From positions 4,908,974 to 4,972,973 of the forward strand of contig CM060065.1 in assembly GCA_030533445.1 (NCBI GenBank): a DNA stretch of 64,000 nt, read 5' to 3'. Origin of the DNA: Cyprinodon diabolis (lineage: Eukaryota; Chordata; Actinopteri; Cyprinodontiformes; Cyprinodontidae). Of this stretch, positions 20,862 to 32,270 are shown piece after piece; within the stretch, counting starts at the first letter, position 1; every line of letters starts with the position of its first letter. A program made the translations under genes and the position numbers. The notes below the pieces were generated by a model. That model did not search any database. It was given only the letters and a program-made list of their open reading frames with translations, and was not told the DNA's origin.

Positions 20862-23800
20862 AAACTCCTCATCTGATGTTGCCTGCTACTCTTTTTTCCT
20901 CCAACCAGAATCTCACCTTGTCGGCTTTCATTGACTCTGGGTGTGAAAGAAATCTCATTGATTCAGATCTGGTCCAGCAATTAAATATTGAGACTGTCCC
21001 TTTATCTAAGCCTCTCAGAGTATCTGCTATTGATGGAAAGAAGCCTCATCAAGTCACTCATCAGACACAACCTCTAGAACTTTTAATCTCTGGAAACCAT
21101 CGTGAAACATTAACGTTTTTTGTTTTTCCTTCTGCATGCTCCCCTCTGGTGCTGGGATTCGAGTGGCTGGAACGTCATAACCCCCATATCAACTGGGCTG
21201 AACGCCACATTGAGTCTTGGCCCACTTCTTGTCACGAGTCATGCCTTCGTTCTGCGGCTCCTGCTATTCAGTCCCCTAGAGGTAGGGGGGAGATGGACTC
21301 TCCTGACCTTACTTCTGTTCCTCCCGAGTATCATGATCTGGCACCAGTCTTCAGTAAGGTCAGTGCGACGTCTCTTCCACCTCACAGACCATATGACTGC
21401 GCCATAGATTTACTACCAGGAGCCCCCCTTCCCAGCAGTAGACTTTACAACATCTCCAAACCTGAACGCGAGACCATGGAAAAATATATCAATGAGTCTC
21501 TAGCTGCTGGAATTATTCGTCCATCTTCATCTCCTCTTGGTGCTGGTTTCTTTTTTGTGGGTAAAACAGATGGTTCCCTATGACCCTGTATAGATTACAG
21601 AGGCTTAAATCAGATAACCGTCAAAAATAAGTACCCCCTACCATTACTGGCATCAGCGTTTGAACCTGTTTAGGGTGCAACAGTGTTCACTAAACTCGAT
21701 TTGAGAAATGCATATCACCTCCTTAGAATAAGAGAAGGAGACGAATTTGAGTATTTGGTCATGCCTTTTGGTCTCACAAACGCTCCTGCTTGCTTCCAAG
21801 CTCTAGTCAACGACGTTCTCAGAGATTTTTTGAACGTATTCGTTTTTGTGTACATCGATGATATTTTGATCTACTCCAAGAACCTCTCAGACCACAAGAA
21901 ACATGTTCGTCTAGTTCTTCAGAGACTTTTGGAAAACAAACTCTTTGTGAAAGCAGAAAAATGTGAATTTCACCAACCATCTGTCACTTTTTTAGGGTTT
22001 GTGCTCGAGGGCGGGCAGGTGAAGCCATCCGAAGACAAGATAAAGGCAGTTCTGGACTGGCCGACACCTGAAAACCGCAAACAGCTTCAGAGATTTCTTG
22101 GGTTTGCAAACTTTTACAGACGCTTCATAAGAAACTATAGTCAAACAGCTCTACCTCTCACAACTCTGACTTCTGTGAAGAAGACCTTTCAATGGACACC
22201 TGAAGCCCAGAACGCTTTTGATAAATTAAAAAACATGTTTTCCAGAGCACCCATCCTTATCCAGCCAGATCCCTCTAAGCAGTTTATCTTAGAGGTGGAC
22301 GCATCTGACTCCGGTGTTGGAGCTGTTTTATCTCAGCAATCTGACTCAGACCAAAAAACTCACCCCTGTGCTTTTTTTTCACGTAGACTCTCACCAGCGG
22401 AGCAAAATTATGATGTTGGAGACCGAGAACTTCTAGCCATTAAACTCGCCCTGGAGGAATGGAGACACTGGCTCGAGGGGGCCGAGCATCCAGTATTGGT
22501 TTGGACAGACCACAAAAACCTGGCTTATCTCCAATCGGCAAAACGATCCAACCCACGTCACTCTAGATGGTCATTATTCTTTTCCCGTTTCAACCTCATT
22601 ATTTCTTACAGACCTGGTTCCAAGAACGTCAAGCCCAATTCCCTCTCTCGTCTGTACTCCACTGATTAACCTGAGACACCTGAGCCTGTTCTTCCTGCCT
22701 CCTGTACTGTTGGAGTCGTTTCCTGGGAGATCACTGATCTCATCAACTCTGCCCTAGCCTCTGAACCTGACCCAGGTAACGGCCCTCCAAATAAAACTTA
22801 TGTTCCATCTTCCGTCAGATCCCGACTGATCCAGTGGATGCATGCTAAATTTTCCGCCCATCCTGGAGTGAGCAGAACCATTGCCCTCATTACAAGACGT
22901 TTCTGGTGGCCATCACTACACAAAGACGTTAAGGAGTACGTTTTGGCATGTCCCATCTGCGCCAGAAACAAGACCTCTCATCAACCACCTTCTGGCCTGC
23001 TGCATCCTCTACCTGTTCCAACCCATCCTTGGTCACATATTGCCATAGATTTTGTCACTGGTCTCCCGATTTCCAGAGGTATGTCCACCATTTTAACCAT
23101 CGTCGACCATTTTTCCAAGGCCTGTCACTTAATTCCCCTCAGGAAACTTCCCACGGCTTTCCAGACGGCCCAGCTTCTCGTGAAGCATGTTTTCCGACTC
23201 CATGGTATTCCACAAGAAATCCTTTCTGACCGCGGTCCTCAGTTCATCTCACAGGTCTGGAAAGCTTTCTGTTCTGCGTTGAACTGTAAGTCCTCCCTCA
23301 CCTCTGGTTATCACCCACAGTCTAACGGGCAGACGGACAGGATAAATCAGCAACTAGAGTCTACTCTCCGCTGCCTGACATCTAACAACCCTACTGACTG
23401 GAGTCAGTTTCTGACCTGGATCGAATACGCCCATAACTCTTTGAGATCTGCTTCTACTGGTTTATCCCCGTTTCAGGTTTCCATCGGTTATCAGCCTCCA
23501 CTCTTCCCTGCAGACGAGAGAGAGATATCAGTCCGATCAGTCCATCACCACATCCGCCGTTGTCAGCGTATTTGGAAGGACACCATCACCACCCTCAACC
23601 GCTCATCTGCCTCCACTAAACGCTTCACTGACTCTAAGAGACGTCCTGCCCCTGACTATACCGTAGGCCAAGAGGTATGGTTATCAACACGTGACATTCC
23701 CCTCAAAGCCATGTCTAAGAAGCTGTCACCCCGGTTCATCGGCCCATATAAGATAGCTCAGATAATCAACCCCTCTGCTGTCCGCCTGCACCTGCCACCG

Positions 23801-24109
23801 AATCTTCGTATCCATTCCACGTTCCATGTCTCCCAAGCAAAACCTGTCATTTGTAGCTCCTTGTGCCCACCATCCGACTCCCCTCCACCCGCCCTGGACG
23901 TCGATGGTCATCCGGCCTTCACTGTTCGCCGGATCGTGGACTCCCGTCGGCGAGGTCGCGGTTGGCAGTACCTCGTCGATTGGGAGGGCTACGGTCCGGA
24001 GGACCGCACATGGGTTCCTGGTTCATACATCCTCGATCCGTCCCTGATCGAGGAGTATGAGAGCTCCCTCCCGTCGACATCCTCGAGACCGCCAAGAGGC
24101 GGTCGTTGA
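20862..24109 (+). pseudogene. Pol of plus-strand gypsy element, three in-frame stops
   Basis: One reading frame covers protease (FIDSGCER, Asp-Ser-Gly at 20933-20941), RT (YIDD at 21851-21862), RNase H ([14 protein letters not shown] to WTDHKN, about 22297-22520), integrase zinc-binding part (22838-22980, His-His-Cys-Cys), integrase core with Asp, Asp, Glu in [16 protein letters not shown] and INQQLES (about 23041-23357), and a C-terminal chromodomain ([20 protein letters not shown] and following, about 23927-24050). Stops in frame are TGA 21581-21583, TAG 21671-21673 and TAA 22667-22669. The frame is also open upstream, overlapping gag from about 20585; the shift mechanism is not determined. 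The chromodomain places it among chromoviruses. Confidence 0.93.
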
Positions 24110-24120
24110 GAGGGGGTTAC

Positions 24121-24832
24121 TGTTGGGATCTGGGGATGTACCACCTTCCTCCAGCAGAGTGCGCCGTGGGTCTCCTGGGCTGGAGCCCTCCAGCACACCT
24201 GAGACGCATCTACTCATCAGGAGACCTCCCCTTTATAAGCAGCTGCCAGACCTTCCTTCAACGCCGCAGTGTTGACCTTAGTTTGGTTAGCAACCTGAGC
24301 CTCTGTTATCTGAAAGAATCTAAGTTGTCTCTAAGTGAGAAAACTGGTTCTAATCCTCCTCTGTCTTTGCTCACAGGAAACCTGTCTCAAGCCTGAAGCT
24401 CTGGGTGAGCTTAACCTGCCTTCTAGCCCTGGTGAGCCAAACCTGAAGATTCCTATTTGGATTTCCCCTGCTGCTCTCTGAGAAGAGCTTGAAACTCTGA
24501 TCAAGGTCTGCCATTCAAAGTCAGAAGTTAGACGCTGCAGCTGCTTGTTTACTCTGCTGAACCAACAGTCTCTGGACCCAACGGTTCCCTCTCTCACAAG
24601 AGAAGCCTGGACCCCGTCAAGGTAGAATCAAAATTAACTAAAGGGACTCTTTAATCATCTGCCTGCCCAGCTAATCAAACTATCATCTCTGCAGACTTCA
24701 GTGAACCCAACCCGGATCTGTTCCAGATCCAGTTCATGTTTTTGTGTCAACATCCTAAATAAACTCTGTTAAACTTTTACCCAGCCTCCGTTGTGTTCTG
24801 CATGTGGGTTTGATATAAAACCAATCATGACA
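24121..24832 (+). repeat. 3' LTR of plus-strand gypsy element
   Basis: Same length as the 5' LTR with about 17 substitutions. The TATA box is at 24234-24239; the predicted mRNA 5' end GCCGCAGTGTT at 24263-24273 pairs at 10 of 11 positions with the primer site after the 5' LTR. Confidence 0.93.
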
Positions 24833-24837
24833 AAAAT

Positions 24838-26214
24838 ATTCTTTTCTGTAATTATTTTCAGTTAAATTAGATGGATTATTTGTTGGAAAACGGGAATTTT
24901 TTGATGAAAAAGTTTGACCTTTAAAGGATAACATGAAGCAACAGAACTGGAATTAATTAATTATCTTTATTGCTGAGTTGGAAGCTTGACTATAGATTAA
25001 TGTTCACATGATAATACAGCTTAAGCGGATTTTTACATACAAACACAAGAAGAATTTTAAATTATGAATAATTAAACTTTATATCACTGAAAGTATGAGT
25101 TTAACCAGCTCAAAAGAGAAGTTTTGTGATCATAAAGCCTCCATTGATCCTGATCCGCCTCCAAATTAGGTCTTCAACTTGCAACTGTTCCGGAAAGGAA
25201 AGGTTCATATTTATTCTTCATACCTTGCAAATGTGATTTTGTCTTTATTTATTTTTGTTTTTTCAAATAGAAAAACTACTACAGGGTCAGCCTGACATCA
25301 TTGCGTGTATTTACAGAGAGTATTTACCTCCATGGGAAAGCAATATTCTGAACTAGATCTATGATTGGCTGCTATGAGCTCCTATTGCAGTCAGGATTAT
25401 GTGACATCACAGCTGTATTTTCTAAAATCAAATATGAATCTCTTCATTTTTCCTGAACAGTCGGCAATAGCTGGTCCTAGCTGGTGATGTGACAGCTTGA
25501 GATCAAAAGCAGCAAGGACACTGCTGTTTGCTGCAGCTTTCAGTAGCAAAGCCATGAGCGCTTTATTTAAACACCGCTGAGCGAAGCATGGGAAGAAAAC
25601 GCAGCAACAAGCTGAGAAAACTAGTTCCACACAATCACACTTTGCTTTTAGTTTCCAATAATTCAGTGACGCCCCTAGAACACATTTCATCTGGAGATAA
25701 TAGCAAACTTCATGGCTTTTTCTTAGGATGTAACACAATAGACAAGCTAAACATACATAATATATATGATATATTTTTAATGGAATTTGCTTTGATTCTG
25801 TTTTGGATGATAGTGTGGGGGGGGGGGGAGGGGGGGGGTTCACAACAAGATAAACAATTGGAGTAATGAGCAAAAGACACATGAAGGAAAAACGCAGCAA
25901 GGGAGGAATGATGCAATCTCATAAAGAGATGCAAAGGACCTGCAAACACATAAACCGACCTAACACAGAAACACATGCAGGAGGAAAACGAGGCAAGTTA
26001 CAAACACAACATTAAGGTAAGAAAAGAGCAGATGAGCTCTAGATGATCGTCAGCTCAAACAGACCCAGACATTGAAGTGAAGATGTTAATAGGCTCAGAG
26101 AGACTTAGGGATTGCATTAGGATCAAAGGGAAACAATTCCTTTCCTTCTATCCCTCAAAATGTCCTTTGGGTGGCGCTCAACTGTGCCAACGGTCTCATC
26201 CATAACGTGTAGTT
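24838..26214. other. Unassigned intron sequence
   Basis: No gene. It holds an interrupted poly-G run (about 25818-25839). The 167-codon minus frame at 25397-25900 has no family motif and includes translated poly-C, so it is not annotated. Confidence 0.5.
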
Positions 26215-28302
26215 TGTAGTGATAGTGGATGGTGATGATGATGATGTTGGTGATGATGGTGAGGATGATGATGATGATGTTGTTGTTGGTGGTAATGATG
26301 ATCGTAATGGTGATGTGATGAGGGTACAGTTGATGATGGGGATGGTGATAGTAATGATGATGGTGAGTATGATGATGGCAATGGCAATGATGATAATGAT
26401 GATGATGATGATGATGATAAGGTTGATGGTGGTGATTAGGATGATAATGATGATGGTGGTGGTGGTGATGATGAGGATGGCAATGGTGATGATGAGGATG
26501 ATGATGTGATTATGATGTTGGGGATGAAGATGATCATGGGGTGATGATGATGATGACGATGATGACGATGATGGTGGGGATGAGGACGATGATGACAATG
26601 ATGGTGGTGATGATGATGATGAGGACGATGATGGTGGCGATGAGGATGATGATGGTGGTGGTGGTGGTGATGATAATGATGATGATGAGGTTAATGGTGG
26701 TGATTAGGATGATAATGATGATGGTGGTGGTGGTGGTGATGATGAGGATGGCAATGGTGATGATGATGTGATTATGATGTTGGGGATGAAGATGATCATG
26801 GGGTGATGATGATGATGACGATGATGGTGGGGATGAGGACGATGATGACAATGATGGTGGTGATGATGATGATGAGGACGATGATGGTGGCGATGAGGAT
26901 GATGATGGTGGTGGTGGTGGTGATGATGATGATGGCAATGGTGATGATGAGGATGATGATGTGATTATGATGTTGGGGATAAAGATGATGATGATGATGA
27001 GGATTATGTCGGTGGTAATTACAATGATGATCGTAATGGTGATGTGATGATGTTCAGTTGATGATGGGGATGGTGATAGTAGTGATGATGGTGAGGATGA
27101 TGGTGGTGGTGGTGATGATGATGATGTTGATGGTGAGGATGATGATGATGATGATGATGATGATGTTCAGAATCAGAATCGGGTTTATTGCCATTGTTAG
27201 TGAAGGAGTTCACAAACTAGGAATTTTTTTTTTGGTACAATCGTGAAACATGAAACATATAATATGAAATAGGCAAATAAAATTATAAAAATCTCTAAAA
27301 ACACTGGGGTATAAGGCATGCAAAAAATAGACTAATATATACACTTAGGATAAAAATATGGATAATAAAATATATAAAAAGTAAAATGTACAAGGTAGTG
27401 CAAATAGAGCAGTGTGCAATACAGCAGTGTAAATGGCATGGGCAGGTTATGGAGTCTGACATATATTTTTTGTTGGTGGTAATGATGATCGTAATGGTGA
27501 TGTGATGAGGGTACAGTTGATGATGGGGATGGTGATTGTAATGATTATGGTGAGTATGATGATGGCAATGGTGATGATGATAATGATGATGATGATGATG
27601 AGGTTGATGGTGGTGATGATGATGATGAGGACGATGATGGTGGCGATGAGGATGATGATGGTGGTGGTGATGATGATGATGAGGACTATGATGATGATGT
27701 TGGTGGTAATTACAATGATGATCGTAATGGTGATGTGATGATGTTCAGTTGATGATGGGGATGGTGATAGTAGTGATGATGGTGAGGATGATGGTGGTGG
27801 TGGTGATGATGATGAGGACGATGATGGTGGCAATGAGGATGATGATGGTGGTGGTGATGATGATGATGAGGACTATGATGATGATGATGTTGGTGGTAAT
27901 TACAATGATGATCGTAATGGTGATGTGATGATGTTCAGTTGATGATGGGGATGGTGATAGTAGTGATGATGGTGAGGATGATGGTGGTGGTGGTGATGAT
28001 GATGATGGCAATGGTGATGATAAGGATGATGATGTGATGATGATGTTGAGGATGAAGATGATTATGACGATGATGGTGGCGGTGATGATGATGATAATGA
28101 TGATGGTGACAATGATGGTGATGATGATGATGGAGGTGATGATGATGATATTGATGATGGCGATGTTGATGGTGGTGATGATGACGATGATGGTGATGGG
28201 GATGATGATGATGATGGAGGTGATGATGACGATGATGGTAATGGGGATGATAATGATGATGATGGTGATGGTGATGATGACAATGATGATGGAAATGATG
28301 AT
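26215..28302. repeat. GAT-rich (GATGAT)n complex tandem array
   Basis: About 2.1 kb of GAT/GGT/GAC triplets with local higher-order structure: for example TTGGTGGTAATTACAATGATG recurs 190 bp apart (27701 and 27891), and GGGATGAAGATGATCATGGGG recurs about 261 bp apart (26521 and 26782). A non-GAT insertion sits at about 27166-27470. Frames of up to 189 codons on both strands are Ser/Pro/His, Ile or Met/Val runs from the repeat and are not genes. Confidence 0.95.
27166..27470 (+). mobile_element. Degenerate retroposon in the GAT array
   Basis: It begins AGAATCAGAATCGGGTTTATTG, a known type of fish retroposon start, and continues with AT-rich sequence until the GAT repeat resumes. No clear target duplication is readable because the target is repetitive. 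Confidence 0.5.
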
Positions 28303-29219
28303 CATAGTCTTCATTCTGCTGTCTGCTTTTCTTTTTTTTCTTTTTTTTAACTCAGACGGTATTCTGAAATTGCCAGGTGGTGGTAATAAATCTTTCTGGA
28401 AAACTCGTTTAATTCCTCCTTCTTTTCTACCGCTGCTGATGAGAAATTAGCCGATTAGAACTGTAAAGCTTCACTAGCACCACTGCTTGTTTGAAACAAA
28501 GTTTATACATGAAGGAGTTGCTTTTAATGCATCTGTTTGCAGGGAAATGAAGATAAATTGATGATGATTGGTGAAGTTAAACCTTCTCTTAGGTCTTCAA
28601 TCTTCAGGAAAACAGCAGTTCTCCTAATGGGGGGGGGGGCATCATCTTGTTTATTGCCATTTTATTCCTATAAACTGTGTGTTTGCTTGTCTGTGTGCAG
28701 CACCTCATCACATAAACAAATCGCTGATGTATGTAAAAGCACGACTGCAATATAAAGCCTTTCTTGCTTTAATAGTTATTGATTATATTTTAACTACGCG
28801 ACTTTAAATGAGGTGTTTGGATGGCAATTTAATTTGGGGCGTCTTGATAGAATGACCTGAATACAAAAAAATGGTTTAAAGTTGATAAATAATGTTGAAG
28901 AATGGAGCCCTGAGGTTTGGAAAATCGTTGGTTTGATGTTATAACATGGAAAGATGTTGAAATCATGTAAATATATTTTCAAAAAGATGTACAGTATTAA
29001 TAACCCACACTAGATGATGTGGGTCTCACTAACCTTTATTGTCATTAAGAGTCCATAATGAGATTTGGTTTGAAAAATTCCTGAAGAAAAAGTCTATGAA
29101 TAATAAACATTTAACATTTATGGACAGAATTTTCTTTAAGTTCAGACAAGTTATCAGGACCTGCTTATGGAAAAAATATACCACTGATAAAAAACTCATT
29201 CCAATTGACTTGGTGGGTT
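28303..29219. other. Unassigned intron sequence
   Basis: No gene or named repeat recognised; contains a poly-G run near 28630. Confidence 0.45.
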
Positions 29220-30275
29220 CGAACTTTGAAGACGTTTATCTTCCCATCCAGGAAGCTTTTTCAATTCAAAATGTCAGAATTAGTGTTGAGTTGGAACCTG
29301 AGAACCTGAGAACCTTCATCAGCAAGTTGGAAGCTTTATACAATAGCCCAACAAAGCCTTGTTTTGTCTTAGAAAACATGCAAATTGAACTAGAAAAATG
29401 GGTCCACTCCTTAGGAATGGGGACTCGTTTTGGGTTCTTTGTTGGCCTTCAAATGCCCAATCCTGGGCTATGCCTCTGAAAGAGGGGTCGTTAGGGGTAA
29501 TTGTTGGCTTGGCTGCCCATGGGAGATGTTTGGTCCCCTGCATTGGGGTGGGGGGGTTGAAATGTCAGCGGAAGGAATCAACTCTATCGCTGCATTATAG
29601 GTTTTTGAGAGCTGGAAGCTAAGTCCACCCCCTCTGTTTAAGGTTGATTTTTGTTTCTTAACATAGATTCCTTCCTTCACGCCCCTATCAAACCAGCTGC
29701 TGCTTTGTCCAACATGTGAACATTCTAGTCCTCAAATCAGTGTCCCTTGTCCTAACGGTGTAGATGTACCACAGAGTCTTGTCCAGAGGAGGTCGCTCTT
29801 CTGTGTTGAGCCATGCGTCTCTGAAGAGGTTGTTTGATTTTCTCCAATATAAAGATCAGAGCATTCCTCACTGCATTGAGCTGCAGACACCACTCCGCTG
29901 ATCTAAGGTCTGGGAGTTTTGTCTTTAGGATGCACTAGCCTCTGTCTAAGGGTCTTTTTTGATTTGAAATGTACTGATTTTGTGTTTGGAGAAAATCCTA
30001 TTGAGTTTTTCAGACACTCCAGCAACATATGGGAGGGCGATGGTTTTGCGTCTTCTGACTGTTGTGTTCTGCTGTGTGTCTTTTGGATTTCCTTGCTGAT
30101 TTGACAAACGGCCAGTTTGGGTATCCACAGATTTGGAGAACATCTTTGATGTGTTTCTGTTCTTTGTGCCTCCCTTTGGTTTTAGTAGGGACATGTTCGG
30201 CTCGGTATTATTAGGTTCTGATGACAGAAAGTTTTGCTCCAGCGGGTGGTGTTTTCCACCTTCTATCAAACACAT
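29220..30275 (-). mobile_element. Penelope-like element remnant with GIY-YIG nuclease region
   Basis: On the minus strand, translation gives LPYVAGVSEKLNRIFSKH (about 30060-30000), then SDLYIGE (about 29870-29845), then YVKKQKSTLNRGGGLSFQL followed by SKTYNAAI (about 29665-29590). These blocks and their order match the C-terminal part of Penelope-like elements that carry a GIY-YIG endonuclease (the YIG word being in DLYIGE). The coding part is broken by frame changes. Downstream on the minus strand, 29600-29220 is the 3' part that is repeated at 9300-10330 and at 35995-36115. Confidence 0.8.
29468..30104 (-). pseudogene. GIY-YIG endonuclease domain, Penelope-like, broken
   Basis: The GIY-YIG nuclease nicks target DNA in Penelope-like retroelements. 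The remnant spans the linker (RRKTIALPYVAGVSEKL), the GIY-YIG core word DLYIGE, and the C-terminal LNRGGGL box, but in more than one frame. The reverse transcriptase that should precede it (to the right on the plus strand) is not visible: the host exon starts at 30481, so the element is 5'-truncated. Confidence 0.75.
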
Positions 30276-30480
30276 CTACAACATTGGTGTCATTTCAACT
30301 TGTTGCATGAAGGGTCAAACATCTGCAAAACCTCTAGAAATTGGGCTATGCTCCTGTAAAGAAAGTAGAGGAGAAACGGTTTGCTACTAGAAGGAATACT
30401 AACTGAAAAAAAAGAGACCTAAAATGCTTTTTAAATTTGTTATTTCTCAAGAAGGTTTCCTTGTTTTATTTTCTCGACAG

Positions 30481-30608
30481 GAAGTGCGTTTCACCCTGGA
30501 CCGATGCTCAGGGGCAGCAGTGATGGAGAAGGAGGGTCGGGGCAGCTGGCTGACCACGGAGGACCACTCCTCCTGTGAAGTGATGGGCGTCACACCCAAC
30601 ATTGACAG
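30481..30608 (+). CDS. Neural-cadherin-like exon: LamG domain 1, continued
   Basis: A 128-nt exon between TCGACAG (ending 30480) and GTACC (30609). It enters in phase 0, matching the previous exon's end, and leaves with two bases (AG) of a split Arg codon. It encodes EVRFTLDRCSGAAVMEKEGRG through SCEVMGVTPNIDR. The VRFTLDRC strand following WHRLDVRS of the previous exon is the normal strand order of a LamG domain, and two cysteines are visible. It lies only about 200 bp from the Penelope-like remnant, so the transposon reaches close to the acceptor without touching the pyrimidine tract. Confidence 0.92.
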
Positions 30609-30693
30609 GTACCTTAAAGATCATAGGAAGCATATCTGTTTTCCATTTTCCAAACAGAGGAGATGAGAGTCAGAAGATGAAGTCAGTCACCCC

Positions 30694-31006
30694 CAGGGGG
30701 GGATTTACCATTAGGCAATACTAGGCAGTTGCCTATGGGGCCCCAAGTTCCTGGGGGAACTCTGTTTCCATGTACACTATGGTTAATACAGCTATTCCTT
30801 ATTTGGGCACATTAATTATGTTTTGGAAAACAACAAGAAAAGGGACAAGAAGAGAGGAACAAAACATAGAACACATAATGGATGTCTATTCTATTAAAAA
30901 TTCTGCATCTGTATAATGGGTGTGTTTTATGTGTTGTCTTCTCAGTTCAGGCCCCCTGCCTGTCTTTGCCTAGGGCCCAAAATGTCCTAAATCTGCCCCT
31001 CATCAC
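30694..31006 (+). mobile_element. Short non-autonomous DNA transposon (hAT-like)
   Basis: Left end AGGGGGGGATTTACCATTAGG and right end CCTAAATCTGCCCCTC are imperfect inverted repeats, and the subterminal parts (GGCAGTTGCCTATGGGGCCCC and GTCTTTGCCTAGGGCCC) are also inverted. A clean target duplication was not found. Confidence 0.55.
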
Positions 31007-31699
31007 TTCTAAATCCACTTCTAAATCTTCTAAATAGAAATATTTACCCCATCAGATGATTTCTAAATGAGAGGCAAAATGAAGTGCAGTGCATTGGTTG
31101 GTAGTTCTGCAGAGCTACTTTTAGCAGCAGTAACTGGATGTAATCTCCATGCTATGCAGAGTTTTATCTGGATTTACAGTTTATTCCATTAATGTCAGCT
31201 AAGTTAAAGTCTAATATTGAACTTGGATATAACCCAACAATCCCCTCTTCTGTTCCATGCATTTAATGACCCTCTATGGGTCCAGCTCTTGCTGTCAGAC
31301 AACTTATCCTACATTTAACACAATATTTCATTTATCTTAGTCTGACAGTTCCTGTGGCTTTAAGACAAGCCCTGATCATAAGCCATCCTGCACTATGCTT
31401 GATAGTCTGTATAATATGTTTGCCCTGAAATGTTGTTTTTCAAAGGATTTTCAACGAAACTGGATCTGTTCTTCAATTTCTTCTATGATTTTTCTTACTC
31501 TTCTTTGTTCCGATCGAACTTTGCAAACATAAGTTATGTTGCTTCTTAATAAGTCCTAGTTTTCACCTCTTCTCTACTGTTTTACTATTTTTTCCAATTT
31601 AATTTTAATTCAGTGTATTTCTCTAGCAGCAATTCACATTCAGTCATTGAGTTCATAGGTTTCTCTCCTGCTGGATGACAAGATAAAGAAGGTAGATTT

Positions 31700-32270
31700 T
31701 GATTCGTCAGAAATCCCTCATATCAAGCATGCTTGCAGAGACAGTGGACAGGAAAACTCTCTTTGAACAGGAAGAAACCTCCAGCAGAACCAAAACCAGG
31801 CTCAGTTTTGGTAGGCTTAAACTAACAAACACTGCAGAACGAAGAATGATGAAAAGGGGTCCCTTTGTCCTCCAGCAGCCTAAGCCTATAGCAGCATAAC
31901 TATAGAGATAGCTCAGGATAACCTGAGCCACTCTAACTATAAGCTTTATCAAAAAGGAAAGTTTAAAGCCTACCCTTAAAGTAGACAGGGTGTCTGCCTA
32001 ACAAAATACAACTGGTAGTTGGTTCCACACGAGATGAGCCTGACGATTCTTTATTCTTCTATAAGGCATATTAAATGGAGAGGCTCATATCTTTTACCAT
32101 ATTTACCTGATAGTGTTACAGATTTTGGGGCGAAATAGATGCCCCACTGATTTCCAACTGAACTGAATGTTTCTCTGTACAGGATGGTGGAGGCCAAACT
32201 AGTTAAAATAGCTTTTTAACCAGTATTGGCTGGCAGCAGTTGTTTTCCTGGAATCATTGGGGTCATTCTC
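31700..32270 (-). repeat. Dispersed repeat A, extended inverted copy
   Basis: It opens with the complement of repeat A words (GCTTGCAGAGACAGTGGACAG, AAACCTCCAGCAGAACC) and continues with CTAACTATAAGCTTTATCAA and following, an extension absent from the other copies. No coding content. Confidence 0.7.

Larger units (their letters stand above)
19074..24832 (+). mobile_element. Ty3/gypsy chromovirus (Tf1/sushi-like), nearly complete
   Basis: This is a 5,759-bp element with two 712-bp LTRs (19074-19785 and 24121-24832) that both start TGTTGGG and end ATGACA, flanked by the perfect 5-bp duplication AAAAT (19069-19073 and 24833-24837). My base-by-base reading of the two LTRs finds about 17 substitutions and no indel, roughly 2.4 percent divergence. 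Gag is open; pol carries three in-frame stops. A purine tract (GAGAGGGGG, about 24109-24117) precedes the 3' LTR. The structure is complete but the pol gene is disrupted. Confidence 0.96.
11047..30480 (+). other. Intron 1 (19.4 kb, TE-rich)
   Basis: It is bounded by GTGAG at 11047 and CTCGACAG at 30473-30480. It holds repeat B (11330-11480), a hAT element split by a gypsy element, a second gypsy element, a GAT array, and a Penelope-like remnant, each listed separately. The stretches 11481-12264, 18279-19068, 24838-26214 and 28303-29219 show no gene. The third contains an interrupted poly-G run at about 25818-25839. Confidence 0.85.

Noticed and set aside
25397..25900. 167-codon minus-strand frame
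   Set aside because: No family motif; includes a translated poly-C tract and an unlikely composition for a conserved protein.
26155..28314. Long open frames (up to 189 codons) on both strands of the GAT region
   Set aside because: They are translations of triplet repeats (Ser, Pro, His, Ile, Met/Val runs) without unique sequence or splice context.
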